A stretch of DNA of 64,000 nt. Source: an uncultured Clostridia bacterium. Lineage in GTDB: Bacteria; Bacillota; Clostridia; Christensenellales; CAG-917. Location: NCBI GenBank assembly GCA_944349635.1, contig CALVNH010000001.1, forward strand, positions 524,385 to 588,384, written 5' to 3'. Position numbers and translations under genes: made by a program. The notes beneath the pieces are model-generated. The model was not told where the DNA came from. It searched no databases and saw nothing but the letters and a program-made list of their open reading frames with translations. This document shows, one piece after another, positions 35,497 through 44,619 of the stretch (position 1 is the stretch's first letter; every line of letters begins with the position of its first letter).

Positions 35497-35527
35497 AGAG
35501 AGTCGGCTCTGCCGGCTCTCTTCTTTT
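35497..35527 (+). terminator. Intrinsic terminator of the arginine operon
   Basis: AGAGAGTCGGC-TCT-GCCGGCTCTCT (one G-U pair) is followed by TCTTTT. A smaller hairpin GACCC-TTTC-GGGTC lies just upstream at 35479-35492. Confidence 0.85.
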
Positions 35528-35623
35528 ACCGCGGGGTTTTCCGCAGGCGCCGCACAAGGAAGTGCGGGCGCCACGTGAACGTCCGTCGGGAATATTGCTA
35601 CGCTTCGGCGCATAATTTTTCGT

Positions 35624-36682
35624 ATGTTGTCAAGCGTGAAAATCTGGTTTGTGAAAAGTCCTTGCGAGGACACGGTGATTCTGGGCAGACGTGCGGGGGA
35701 TTACGCTCCGCGCTCTTTCGGCGGGTTCGATTGCGAAGTGGTGGACGACGCCCGCGAATGCGTTTTCGAAAAGGGAAGAATGGACGTAGTTCTACCTCTC
35801 GATATGCCGCTGGTTCTGCCCGAAGACATACTCCGTGCCACGGAGTGCGTCCGCAGGCGGAAGCTCGGAGCACTGGGGCTCGGCGACAAAGAGTCGGGCG
35901 CCCGCGTCGTGTTCGACGAAGAGGGGGACGGCGGATATTTTCTGTCGTCGCCGCGTTTTTGCAAAGTAGGTGGTGCAAAAAACGACTCTTTGGTGTATAA
36001 TCAAATGAAAGAAAGAATAATAAACCGACTGCTCTCCGTCGGAGTATACGTCGTCGACACGGCGAACACGGTCGTCGACGATACCGTGAGAATAGGTTCG
36101 GGAGCCGTGATTCTGCCTTTTTGCAGATTGACGGGGCAGACCGTGATTGAGAGCGGAGCGACGGTGGAAGGTTCTTTAATCAAGGACAGCACGGTGGGCG
36201 AGGGCGCAACCGTGTCGTTGTCACACGTCGTGGACTCCGATATCGGGTGTGACTCGACGGTGGGACCCTTTGCCCGTCTGCGCGAAGCGAGAATAGCCGC
36301 CGGGTGCAGAATAGGCGATTTCGTGGAGATAAAGGGCTCCGTTTTGCACGAGGGAGTCAAGTCCGCTCATCTGACCTATGTGGGCGACGCGGAAGTGGGC
36401 GCAAAAACAAATCTGGGGTGCGGAACGGTGTTCTGCAACTACGACGGCAAAAACAAGCACCGCACACAGGTCGGCGAAGGTTGCTTCATAGGTGCGAACA
36501 GCAACCTTGTCGCACCACTCAAAATCGGCGACGGAGTTTTCGTCGCGGCGGGGACCACCGTTACGAAGGACGTGGACGACGGCAACTTCGTGATAGGACG
36601 CTCCCGACAGGAAGTCAGACCCGCGCTTGTCCGCGGCAACAAAAAATACGATACCGACAACAACAAGGGCGGGGAAAACTGA
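35624..36682 (+). CDS. glmU: GlmU-type protein with intact acetyltransferase and eroded uridylyltransferase domain
   Basis: The product is 352 residues against about 450-460 for bifunctional GlmU. Residues from about 140 to 340 form a left-handed beta-helix with HLTYVGDAEVG (catalytic-type His near 249), NYDGKNKHRT and AAGTTVTKDV, so glucosamine-1-phosphate acetyltransferase activity is likely. The first 127 residues keep traces of the pyrophosphorylase domain (LPLDMPLVLPED, NDSLVYNQ) but lack the L-A-A-G-x-G-T-R-M nucleotide loop and about 100 residues. The ATG has no ribosome site; CATAAT ends seven bases before it, so the mRNA may be leaderless. It precedes pth and mfd, the usual glmU locus. 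Confidence 0.8.
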   Translation: MLSSVKIWFVKSPCEDTVILGRRAGDYAPRSFGGFDCEVVDDARECVFEKGRMDVVLPLDMPLVLPEDILRATECVRRRKLGALGLGDKESGARVVFDEEGDGGYFLSSPRFCKVGGAKNDSLVYNQMKERIINRLLSVGVYVVDTANTVVDDTVRIGSGAVILPFCRLTGQTVIESGATVEGSLIKDSTVGEGATVSLSHVVDSDIGCDSTVGPFARLREARIAAGCRIGDFVEIKGSVLHEGVKSAHLTYVGDAEVGAKTNLGCGTVFCNYDGKNKHRTQVGEGCFIGANSNLVAPLKIGDGVFVAAGTTVTKDVDDGNFVIGRSRQEVRPALVRGNKKYDTDNNKGGEN

Positions 36683-36719
36683 AAACGGTCTTCCCGAGGT
36701 TCGCCCGAAGGAAGACGAT

Positions 36720-37298
36720 ATGTTTTTGATAGTAGGTTTGGGCAATCCCGGAATGCGCTATCGCAACACCTATCACAACATAGGTTTTATGACGGTCGAC
36801 GCCGTCGCGAAAAAATGCGGGATGAAGTTCACGGGCAAGGAATGCGACGCTCTGACCGCCAAAGGCAAGGCGGACGGCGTCCCTTTCGTGCTGGCAAAGC
36901 CGCAGACCTATATGAACCTTTCCGGGCAGAGCGTAAAGAAACTGGTCAGAAAATATTGCGATGACGAGAGCGAACTGGTGGTCGTTTACGACGACGCCGA
37001 TTTGCCCGTGGGCAGAATGCGAATCCGCGAAGAGGGCTCCGCAGGCACTCACAACGGAATGAGAAGCATCGTGAGCGAACTGAACACGACGGAATTCAAA
37101 CGTCTGAGAATAGGAATAAAAACGGACGAACTTGCGGAAAAAGAAGTTCAGATTATCGATTTGGTATTGTCAAAAGTCGATTATGCCGACAAACAGCAGA
37201 TAGACAAGTGCATTTCGGAAGCAGTCGAGGCTCTGCTCGACCTGATTGGCGGCAAAGATATTCAACGTATAGAAGAGCGAATCAACAGAAAAAAATGA
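36720..37298 (+). CDS. pth: Peptidyl-tRNA hydrolase
   Basis: The product is 192 residues. It recycles peptidyl-tRNA by cleaving the ester bond. The start FLIVGLGNPG is family-typical, the catalytic His lies in NTYHNIGF near residue 20, and KPQTYMNLSG and GSAGTHNGMRSI follow. GAAGGAAG precedes the ATG; an upstream in-frame start lies inside the previous gene. Its stop overlaps the mfd start by four bases, as expected from the conserved pth-mfd order in Firmicutes. Confidence 0.97.
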   Translation: MFLIVGLGNPGMRYRNTYHNIGFMTVDAVAKKCGMKFTGKECDALTAKGKADGVPFVLAKPQTYMNLSGQSVKKLVRKYCDDESELVVVYDDADLPVGRMRIREEGSAGTHNGMRSIVSELNTTEFKRLRIGIKTDELAEKEVQIIDLVLSKVDYADKQQIDKCISEAVEALLDLIGGKDIQRIEERINRKK

Positions 37299-40200
37299 TT
37301 CCCGAACGTCTCAGAATTTCCGGTATGGGAGAGGGCATTTCCTCTCTTTGTTCCTTGGGAACGAAACACGGCGGAGCTTTGAAATCCGTCGCGGTGGTGC
37401 GCGTCACCGACGGTGCGAAAATACATCTTGCGTGGGGAATTCCCGCAAAGAAGCTTTATGTCGTTGCGGACCCGCTTGCCGCGAAAAGCGCCGTGGCGAA
37501 ACTGTCGTCGTTTCCCGATTCCAAAGTGGTTTTCATTCCGCACAGGGACGACGTCCTCGTGCACAGAAAAGGTTTTTCTTCCCGCTCCTCCCGTGAGCGT
37601 GCCGCCGCGCTTGCCAAACTCGAATGCGGCATTGCCGACACCGCGGTGGTATGTGCCGACGCGCTGTTGCAGAAGTTTCCCGCGAGGAAAGCCGTCCGCG
37701 AAGCGACGCTCTTCATAAAGAGAGAGGACGTCGTGTCGCCTTCGGACGCCGCCGACAGGCTGGTTCGCGCGGGTTATTCCCGACAGGAAATGATTGCCGA
37801 GGAGGGGGATTTCGCGTTGAGAGGCGACATTCTCGACGTTTACGTTTCCGGAGGCGGTCCCGTAAGGATAAACTTTTTCGACGAACTGGTGGAAAACATC
37901 AAGGCAATCGACCTTGCCACCATGCTGCCCACGGAAGAGCTGGACAGCGTGTTCGTGCCGCCCGCCGCGGACGTGCTGTTGTCGGAAGAGGATGCGGCGC
38001 GGGTGAGAAAAGCGTTGCGCGCTCATGCCGACAACCCGGTGGCGGCAATTATGGCAGACAGCGTGAGAGCGGGGGCGTTGCCGCCGAACTATTCCTGGAT
38101 AATTCCGTTTTCGGAGGATAATTCCGCCTCGCTGTTCGATTATTTTTCCGCCGACGAGGGCGGAGCGGTTCTCTTTGACGAGCCGAAACTGATTTCTGAT
38201 AAACTCATAGTTGTGTCAAAAGAGTTTTCCAACAGGTTGCAGCCTCTCACGGAGTCGGGCGACATTCTGCCCGAACACAGGGAAGCGTTGTTTTCCGTAA
38301 ACGAGGTGAAGAGACGGATTCTGCTTGCCGAAAAGGCGAGTTTCACTTCTCTCGACCTAGGGAATCCCCTCTTTCAGCCCAACGCGGTCATTCAGCCCAA
38401 GACACGCCCGGTGACGAAATACTATCTTGCGCCCGACGGCATAGCGGCGGATTTCAAGAATTTCGTGCTCAACGGGTTCAAGGTGCTGGTGTGCGCGGGC
38501 AGTGCGGAGCGGGCGCGCGGGGTGCGCGACAGCCTTTTTGCCGCAGAGGTATACTGCGAGCTTTCCGACGACGGAAACGGTACCGCCGCCGTCGAGGTAA
38601 CTCCTCTCAAAATCGAAACGGGGTTTGTCTATCCTGCCGAGAAACTAGCCGTCATAGGAGTGTCGGAGTGTGTGGGCAAACACAGGGGCGAGGACATAGC
38701 CCTTCCCAAAACGCAGTTCGCCGCGCCCAAGGCGGGAGATTACGTCGTGCACCGCATTCACGGGGTCGGTCTTTGCGAAGGGACCACCATAATGAAGGCG
38801 GGGGATTACGAAAAGGAATACATCGTGCTCCGCTACCGTGACGGAGACGTGCTTTACGTCGCCACGGACCAGATGGACAACCTTCAGAAATTCGTGGGCG
38901 AGGAGAATCCGCGTCTCAACAAGATAGGCGGAAAGGAATTTGCCAGGGAAAAGGAGAAGGTTCGCAAGTCAGTCCGCAAACTTGCCGTCAATCTTCTGGA
39001 ACTCTACGCCAAACGGGAAAAAGAAAAAGGTTTCGCGTATTCCCCCGACACGGTCTGGCAACAGGAGTTTGAGGACGCTTTCGAATACGAGGAGACGGCG
39101 GACCAGCTGAAAGCCGTCGCCGCCGTCAAGAGCGACATGGAGAGCGGCAGAATCATGGACAGACTGCTTGTGGGCGACGTCGGCTTCGGCAAGACGGAAG
39201 TGGCGTTCAGAGCCATGTTCAAAACCGTGCTGGACGGCAAACAGGCGATTTTGCTTGCGCCAACCACCATTCTCGCCCGCCAGCACTACGAAAATCTGTC
39301 CGTCAGGCTCCAACCTTTCGGCATCAAGTGCGGGTTGCTCACCCGCTTGCAGACGCCGTCCGAAAACGCGGCTACGCTCGCGCAGCTGAAAGACGGCACG
39401 CTCCCCATGGTGATAGCGACGCACAAGGTGCTTGCAAAGGACGTGTGTTTTCACGACCCGGGACTTCTGGTACTCGACGAAGAACAGCGTTTCGGCGTGG
39501 AGCACAAGGAGAAACTCAAAGAAAGATATCCTCAGATAAACGTGCTCACGCTTTCGGCGACGCCCATTCCGCGTACGCTCAACATGGCGTTGTCGGGCGT
39601 CAGGGACATTTCGTTGCTGGAAACGGCGCCGAAAGGGCGCCTGCCCGTGCAGACATACGTCGCGCCGTATTCCGATTCGCTTGTGGCGGACGCCGTCAAC
39701 CGCGAGTGTGCGAGGGGCGGACAGACCCTTATTCTGCTCAACGATATCGAGGCTTTGGACGCCTACGCCGCAAGACTTGCCGCCATGTCGGGAGATTCGG
39801 TGCGCATAGTCACCGCTCACGGACAGATGGCTGCCGGAGAGCTGGAAAAGCGAATGTCCGCGTTTTACGAAAAGAAGTACGACGTGCTGGTTGCCACGAC
39901 CATCATAGAGAACGGCATAGATTTGCCCGACGCCAACACGCTGGTGGTCATAGATTCGGGAAGATTCGGGTTGTCTCAACTGTATCAGTTGCGCGGAAGA
40001 GTGGGCAGACGCGGCGCGCTGGCGCACGCCTATTTCACTCTGCCGCCGTCGGGAGAACTGAGCGCAAACGCGGAAAAGCGTCTGCGCGCGCTTCTAGACA
40101 ACACGGAAATCGGCAGCGGTTTCCGCGTGGCACTCAGCGACCTTTCCATCCGCGGAGCGGGCAACATTCTCGGCGCGGAACAGCACGGTCATATAGAACG

Positions 40201-40744
40201 AGTGGGTTACGAGATGTACATCGAGTTGCTCAACGAAGCGGTGGAAGAACTGCGCACGGGCAAACGCCCCGAAGAGAAAAAAGAAGTGGAGATGAAAGTC
40301 GACGTGCAGGCGTATATCCGCGAGGGTTATGTCAGCGCAAAGGACAAGCTCCGCATATACAGAAGGATTGCCGACGTGTCCACGGTTTCGGCACGCAACA
40401 TGCTTGTTTCGGAGCTGAGCGAGGTGTACGGCGCGGTGGACGAGCCGCTTGTCAATCTTATCGACATTTCGCTTCTCAAAAACCTCGCGCGCGGATTCGA
40501 CGTCAGCAGAGTGGTTATCAACCGCGGCGGGGCGGGAGTCGGCTTCCGCGATTCCGACGTGTTCGGCGACGAAACGCTTATGAAGAGCGTCTCCGCGCAC
40601 AAGGACGAAGTCCTGCTGTCGTCCACGGTGCCGCCCTCTCTCATCTTTGACGTCAAGGGACTCAGCAACCGACAGAAACTTTCCAAACTCATTGATTTCT
40701 TCGCCGAAACGGCTTCGCACGGGGAGAACTCCGAGGCGGTCTGA
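37295..40744 (+). CDS. mfd: Transcription-repair coupling factor
   Basis: The product is 1149 residues. It removes stalled RNA polymerase and recruits UvrA. The N-terminal UvrB-like domain 1 lacks helicase motifs, as is normal. The RNA polymerase-interaction domain starts at VGDYVVHRIHGVG near 481. The RecG-like motor has Walker A GDVGFGKTE near 628, LDEEQRFG near 727, SATPIPRT and GRVGRRG. A TRCF C-terminal domain follows. The ATG overlaps the pth stop. It is slightly shorter than B. subtilis Mfd, mostly in the first 450 residues. Confidence 0.97.
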   Translation: MIPERLRISGMGEGISSLCSLGTKHGGALKSVAVVRVTDGAKIHLAWGIPAKKLYVVADPLAAKSAVAKLSSFPDSKVVFIPHRDDVLVHRKGFSSRSSRERAAALAKLECGIADTAVVCADALLQKFPARKAVREATLFIKREDVVSPSDAADRLVRAGYSRQEMIAEEGDFALRGDILDVYVSGGGPVRINFFDELVENIKAIDLATMLPTEELDSVFVPPAADVLLSEEDAARVRKALRAHADNPVAAIMADSVRAGALPPNYSWIIPFSEDNSASLFDYFSADEGGAVLFDEPKLISDKLIVVSKEFSNRLQPLTESGDILPEHREALFSVNEVKRRILLAEKASFTSLDLGNPLFQPNAVIQPKTRPVTKYYLAPDGIAADFKNFVLNGFKVLVCAGSAERARGVRDSLFAAEVYCELSDDGNGTAAVEVTPLKIETGFVYPAEKLAVIGVSECVGKHRGEDIALPKTQFAAPKAGDYVVHRIHGVGLCEGTTIMKAGDYEKEYIVLRYRDGDVLYVATDQMDNLQKFVGEENPRLNKIGGKEFAREKEKVRKSVRKLAVNLLELYAKREKEKGFAYSPDTVWQQEFEDAFEYEETADQLKAVAAVKSDMESGRIMDRLLVGDVGFGKTEVAFRAMFKTVLDGKQAILLAPTTILARQHYENLSVRLQPFGIKCGLLTRLQTPSENAATLAQLKDGTLPMVIATHKVLAKDVCFHDPGLLVLDEEQRFGVEHKEKLKERYPQINVLTLSATPIPRTLNMALSGVRDISLLETAPKGRLPVQTYVAPYSDSLVADAVNRECARGGQTLILLNDIEALDAYAARLAAMSGDSVRIVTAHGQMAAGELEKRMSAFYEKKYDVLVATTIIENGIDLPDANTLVVIDSGRFGLSQLYQLRGRVGRRGALAHAYFTLPPSGELSANAEKRLRALLDNTEIGSGFRVALSDLSIRGAGNILGAEQHGHIERVGYEMYIELLNEAVEELRTGKRPEEKKEVEMKVDVQAYIREGYVSAKDKLRIYRRIADVSTVSARNMLVSELSEVYGAVDEPLVNLIDISLLKNLARGFDVSRVVINRGGAGVGFRDSDVFGDETLMKSVSAHKDEVLLSSTVPPSLIFDVKGLSNRQKLSKLIDFFAETASHGENSEAV

Positions 40745-40908
40745 GGCAGTCGTCGGCAAATCTCTCCGAAGAGTTTTGCGAGAAACAATCCGCGTTTGTC
40801 GGTATTCTGAGAGGGCGAAGGGGAGCAAAATCGCCTTTTTGCGGAAGGAAACGGTTTCGGCACGGGTTTCAAAGGCTTCATAAAAGGGCATATTTGTATA
40901 AAAAACGC

Positions 40909-40937
40909 TTGCAGGCGTGTGCGTGGGCGTGTATAAT
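40909..40937 (+). promoter_or_regulatory. Promoter of the foldase-like lipoprotein
   Basis: TTGCAG (40909-40914) and a perfect TATAAT (40932-40937) are 17 bases apart. The predicted leader of about 30 bases carries GGAG near 40965. Confidence 0.7.
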
Positions 40938-40973
40938 ATCAATACTATTGTAATATCCCGTTTCGGAGTGAAT

Positions 40974-43331
40974 ATGAAAAAAAGAATTGCTGTCGCGGTT
41001 GTATTCGTCCTGTTGCTCACCATCACGGTGGGTGCTTTGACGGGTTGCGACGAGATTTTCAAGAAAAACGCCGAGCGCGACGCAAACCTCGTCGTTGCCA
41101 CCGTGAATTACGCGGGGCAGACCGCTTACGTTTACAAGGCGGAGCTCTCGAACAGTTTCAACAACTACGCTTATCTGTACGTCAATTACTACGGAATGAC
41201 TTACGAGCAGGCTGCCGATTACATCGTGCAGTCGCTTGCACAGCGCGAGCTTCTCGTGCTGTTCGCGAGGGAGTATCTCGTCGAAGCGCTTGCTCTGAAC
41301 AAGGAGCCCGCTCTCGCAACGTGGGAAGAACTGCTCACGACCAGCGAGCGCAACAAGGCGGTGAAGGACACCAACGAGGATATGTTGAGCGCGCTCAACT
41401 CCACTCTCGAAGCTCTCATCACAGAGGATAAATACAACGATACCGACGACAAGGAGGAAGAATCCTCTTACGTCGAATATACCGGCAGCGATTCCGTCAG
41501 GGTATATTTCGATTCCATGGGCGGTTCCGATGTGGACAGACAGAGAATCAAATCCGGGACCACCGCATTCGAACCCAAGGCGCCCACCAGAGACGGATAT
41601 ACTTTTTACGGCTGGTATACCGATAAGGATTATACGCAAAAATTCGATTTCACGACCGTGCTCGACGACAGCAACACCGTGAAACCCGGTTACATCACCC
41701 TCTATGCCAGATGGGAGAAGTACACCGCGCCCCGTCCCGTCAAGGCGGAGGAAACCGCAGACGCAGACGCCGATTACGACCCCGACAACAACGAGGCCTC
41801 AGCTCTCACCGAACCCCGCTTTTTCGACGGGGACAAGCTCAGCGCCGAGTACAAAAAACTCATTGTCGACCGTGAGGTCAAGCTGGAATATTTTGCAAAT
41901 TATACCGACGCGGATTATGCCGCCGCTCTCGAAAAACACCTCGACAAGGCCTTCGAACAGGTTGTGAAAAATCTCAAATCCGGGTTCCGCGATTACGATT
42001 TCTACATCGAAAACGAGATGAAGACCCTGCTTGTCACCAAACTCGAAAGATACGTGGGCAAGGCAGCCTCGGTGGAACAGGCGGAAGTCGCGGCAAGGTT
42101 CGAACAGATCGTTAAAATGAACTCGGAGGCCTTTGCGGACAGCGTCACTTCCTACGAATCCGCTCTCAAGAGTTCTCTCGCCACCACCTATCTTCACAAA
42201 TTCGGCGCGGTGGACAAGCGTTACGGTTTCGTGAGCAACATCCTGCTCAAACTGCCCGAAGACCAGCTTGCCGAGCTCACGGCTCTCGTGACGGACGGCA
42301 ACTACGGTGCCGACGTGATTACCGCTGAGCGCGACAGACTGCTTGCGGCAATGACGGTCAAAGTCAGCAATCCCGCATACGATGCCGATTACAAATGCGA
42401 CAAGCACACCTGCGAAGACGGTTCTTCCTGCGACCCGATGACCTGCGACAATCATGCGTGCAAGGATACCGCAACCGTCGTCGAGGGCAGTGCTGGTTAC
42501 GGTCAGATTATCGAGTTCAAATACGAGAACGGCGAAGGGAAAATAGTCTACAACGTGGAAGCTTGCCCCTCAATGGCGTATCTTCCCGAGGAAGTAAGCG
42601 CAGTGAGCATTGCCGAACAGATTTACAACAGCCTCGAACAGGTTACGTCCTATGTGGTTGACGACGCCGTTCCCGCCGAGGGCAAGATGACTCACGTCCA
42701 GGGCATCTACTGGATTCGCAAGGTCACCGAAGCCTGGCTGTATCTTGTCGGCGACGACAGCGGCAGCACTTCTTCCGACAGCAACAACAGCGGTCTCGGC
42801 TATCTCGTGACGCCCGAGGGCGAAAGTTCCGGCTATATCGATTCTTTCACCGACCACGCCCGCGCGCTCATAGCGAACGGTGCCGGTTCCTACTCCACGG
42901 ACGGCACGTTCGGGCTCGGCAAATCCTATGTGTACGGTGACAGCTTTATCGATACGGGTTCCACGTCGGGCGCTTACGCAGGCATTTTCGTGCTGGTGTG
43001 CACGGCGGTTCCCTGCGACGTCAATGCGTGGACGGTCACCGAGAAAGAGGACGGCACTTACGAACAGAAACAGTTCTCCGCGGACGATTTCAAATTCACC
43101 GCGTCGGACGGAAGCGTGTTTGACTGCGTTCTTCCTTACGACTATATCGTGACTTACGACAAGGACCTCGACAAGTGCGTCACCGTCGGCTCCGCTTTGG
43201 AAGAAGGAGTGCTCACGGGCAAGAAGAGCGTTCTGTACGAAAACAAAGTCAACGCTTTCGGGCAGAAGGAATATCAGAACATTCAGTACAACAAGAAGGC
43301 GTACAAGTCGCTTTGGAAAGACATGAAATAA
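40974..43331 (+). CDS. Foldase-like lipoprotein with InlB-type repeat and Cys/His island
   Basis: The product is 785 residues from the ATG at 40974. The signal peptide ends in lipobox LTGC near residue 24, so it is anchored outside the membrane. Residues of about 35-115 resemble the SurA/PrsA N-terminal chaperone domain (VATVNYAGQTAYVYKAEL, then YEQAADYIVQ). An InlB B-type repeat follows at about 174-249, with YTFYGWYTDKDY and ITLYARWE. A C/H-rich island lies at 475-496 (five Cys, two His). No clear parvulin active site is visible. Clostridia often carry a PrsA/SurA foldase after mfd, which supports the general role. The insertions make the function uncertain. Confidence 0.75.
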   Translation: MKKRIAVAVVFVLLLTITVGALTGCDEIFKKNAERDANLVVATVNYAGQTAYVYKAELSNSFNNYAYLYVNYYGMTYEQAADYIVQSLAQRELLVLFAREYLVEALALNKEPALATWEELLTTSERNKAVKDTNEDMLSALNSTLEALITEDKYNDTDDKEEESSYVEYTGSDSVRVYFDSMGGSDVDRQRIKSGTTAFEPKAPTRDGYTFYGWYTDKDYTQKFDFTTVLDDSNTVKPGYITLYARWEKYTAPRPVKAEETADADADYDPDNNEASALTEPRFFDGDKLSAEYKKLIVDREVKLEYFANYTDADYAAALEKHLDKAFEQVVKNLKSGFRDYDFYIENEMKTLLVTKLERYVGKAASVEQAEVAARFEQIVKMNSEAFADSVTSYESALKSSLATTYLHKFGAVDKRYGFVSNILLKLPEDQLAELTALVTDGNYGADVITAERDRLLAAMTVKVSNPAYDADYKCDKHTCEDGSSCDPMTCDNHACKDTATVVEGSAGYGQIIEFKYENGEGKIVYNVEACPSMAYLPEEVSAVSIAEQIYNSLEQVTSYVVDDAVPAEGKMTHVQGIYWIRKVTEAWLYLVGDDSGSTSSDSNNSGLGYLVTPEGESSGYIDSFTDHARALIANGAGSYSTDGTFGLGKSYVYGDSFIDTGSTSGAYAGIFVLVCTAVPCDVNAWTVTEKEDGTYEQKQFSADDFKFTASDGSVFDCVLPYDYIVTYDKDLDKCVTVGSALEEGVLTGKKSVLYENKVNAFGQKEYQNIQYNKKAYKSLWKDMK

Positions 43332-43355
43332 AGGTGTTTGAAGCATTCAGAAAAC

Positions 43356-43383
43356 AAATCCCCGCCGTGAGGCGGGGATTTTT
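43356..43383 (+). terminator. Intrinsic terminator
   Basis: AAATCCCCGCC-GTGA-GGCGGGGATTT plus TT. Eleven perfect pairs. Confidence 0.88.
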
Positions 43384-43514
43384 GTGTGTTAGAGTTTGTC
43401 TTCTTTGATTCGGGCGAAACGGGGTACGATGATTTTCGCTTGATTTAGGCTTTCGGTATCGGCGCGGCAAGCAAAAGGGCAGGGAATCCGTCTCGCAATC
43501 GACTGCGGACGGCG

Positions 43515-44510
43515 TCACTCCCGCGGAAGCGGGGAGTGGTCGGTGTGTCTGTGCAAAAATGCGCGGATTCCGAACATTGCCTGACGGGAAATTTTCAGAA
43601 TCTGCACCACCGCGAAAGCGTGTACGGCGCACCGCCCCGTGCCGAAATAAAGTTCGCATTCCACACCGTTTTGTTGCAATACCTTTGCCATGTCGAAGGT
43701 CAACACCGCGAGAGGGTCGCGTTCGGCGGCGACGGCGAATACCGGCGGAAAAGCGGGTGTGACGTAGTGTATCGGGGAAATCTCTTTTTTTTCTTCCGCG
43801 GAAAGTTCTTCGAAGGGTTTGCCTCCGCAATAGGACTGGACGTACAAATCTATGTTCCTGAACGGAAGGGTTCTTGCCTTTTCCAGGTCGAACACTCCGC
43901 AGTTGAGCACAAGCCCGGCAAACTGCTGATGACGGCTGCGTTCGTCGAGGTCGAAGCACGCGTTATATTCGGGATTTGTGGAAATTGCACCCGCCATTGC
44001 GGTCAAATGCGCTCCCGCCGATTCGCCGCCGACGAAGATAGCGTCCGTGTCGATGTTGTATTCTTCGGCATGCTCCTTGAGCCAGGCAAAAGCCTTGTAG
44101 ATGTTCTGTATGGGTTCGGGGTGAGGGTAGTAGGGAGAGTGCCCGTAATAAAGGCTTGCCACGAAATAGCCTGCCTCGGCGATTCTGGTGTTGAACGCTT
44201 CGCGCGTTTCGGGCAGACCGCCTATCCAGCCTCCGCCGTGTATGTAGACGAAGACGGGGGATTTGACGGACGGGTTCCTGTCTTTGCGCTCGTAAATGTC
44301 GAGGTACAGGCGCTTGTTGTCGGGCGCGTATTGCACGAACCGTCTGACTTTCACACGGAAAGAACGCTTGGCGTTGAACACGGTGAGAAAGCCCAGCAAC
44401 TCGTTTTTGACGTGTCCGCTTTTGACGTAAGCGTATTTGAGGTCGTACAACAGTCGGTCGTTCTTCTTTCGGAATTCTTCTGCTTTTTGGCGTCGTCGTG
44501 CTTCGTTCAT
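43515..44510 (-). CDS. Alpha/beta hydrolase, HSL/carboxylesterase type
   Basis: The product is 331 residues. The oxyanion motif HGGGW is near residue 97, the nucleophile elbow GESAG near 170, and Asp (AERDPL) and His (AVHAF) complete the triad near 280 and 311. This arrangement is that of hormone-sensitive-lipase-like esterases. There is no signal peptide; the N-terminal 60 residues are basic and helical. The ATG at 44510 has no ribosome site and TATAAT (44522-44517) ends exactly six bases before it, so it is probably translated from a leaderless mRNA. It is divergent from a phosphatase gene. The substrate is unknown. Confidence 0.85.
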   Translation of the reverse strand: MNEARRRQKAEEFRKKNDRLLYDLKYAYVKSGHVKNELLGFLTVFNAKRSFRVKVRRFVQYAPDNKRLYLDIYERKDRNPSVKSPVFVYIHGGGWIGGLPETREAFNTRIAEAGYFVASLYYGHSPYYPHPEPIQNIYKAFAWLKEHAEEYNIDTDAIFVGGESAGAHLTAMAGAISTNPEYNACFDLDERSRHQQFAGLVLNCGVFDLEKARTLPFRNIDLYVQSYCGGKPFEELSAEEKKEISPIHYVTPAFPPVFAVAAERDPLAVLTFDMAKVLQQNGVECELYFGTGRCAVHAFAVVQILKISRQAMFGIRAFLHRHTDHSPLPRE

Positions 44511-44583
44511 AATACAATTATACATTATTTTATTAAAATTTGCTTGAAAACCGCGGCGGGTTGCAACGAATCGGAAAATTGCA

Positions 44584-44612
44584 TTGAAATGTCGTTGCCG
44601 TTTTGTTATAAT
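44584..44612 (+). promoter_or_regulatory. Promoter of the phosphatase gene, leaderless geometry
   Basis: TTGAAA (44584-44589), a 17-base spacer and a perfect TATAAT (44607-44612). The start codon at 44620 lies seven bases after the hexamer, so the transcript begins at or one base before it. Confidence 0.75.
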
Positions 44613-44619
44613 GTTGTCT

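Noticed and set aside
35996..36007. TATAAT three bases before an in-frame ATG inside the glmU-like gene
   Set aside because: It looked like an internal start for the acetyltransferase domain, but the gap is too short for a leaderless start, there is no -35, and the upstream frame retains GlmU-like sequence.
44584..44619. TTG start 12 codons upstream in the phosphatase frame
   Set aside because: The TTG is the first part of the -35 box TTGAAA, and the intervening sequence is the promoter spacer and -10.
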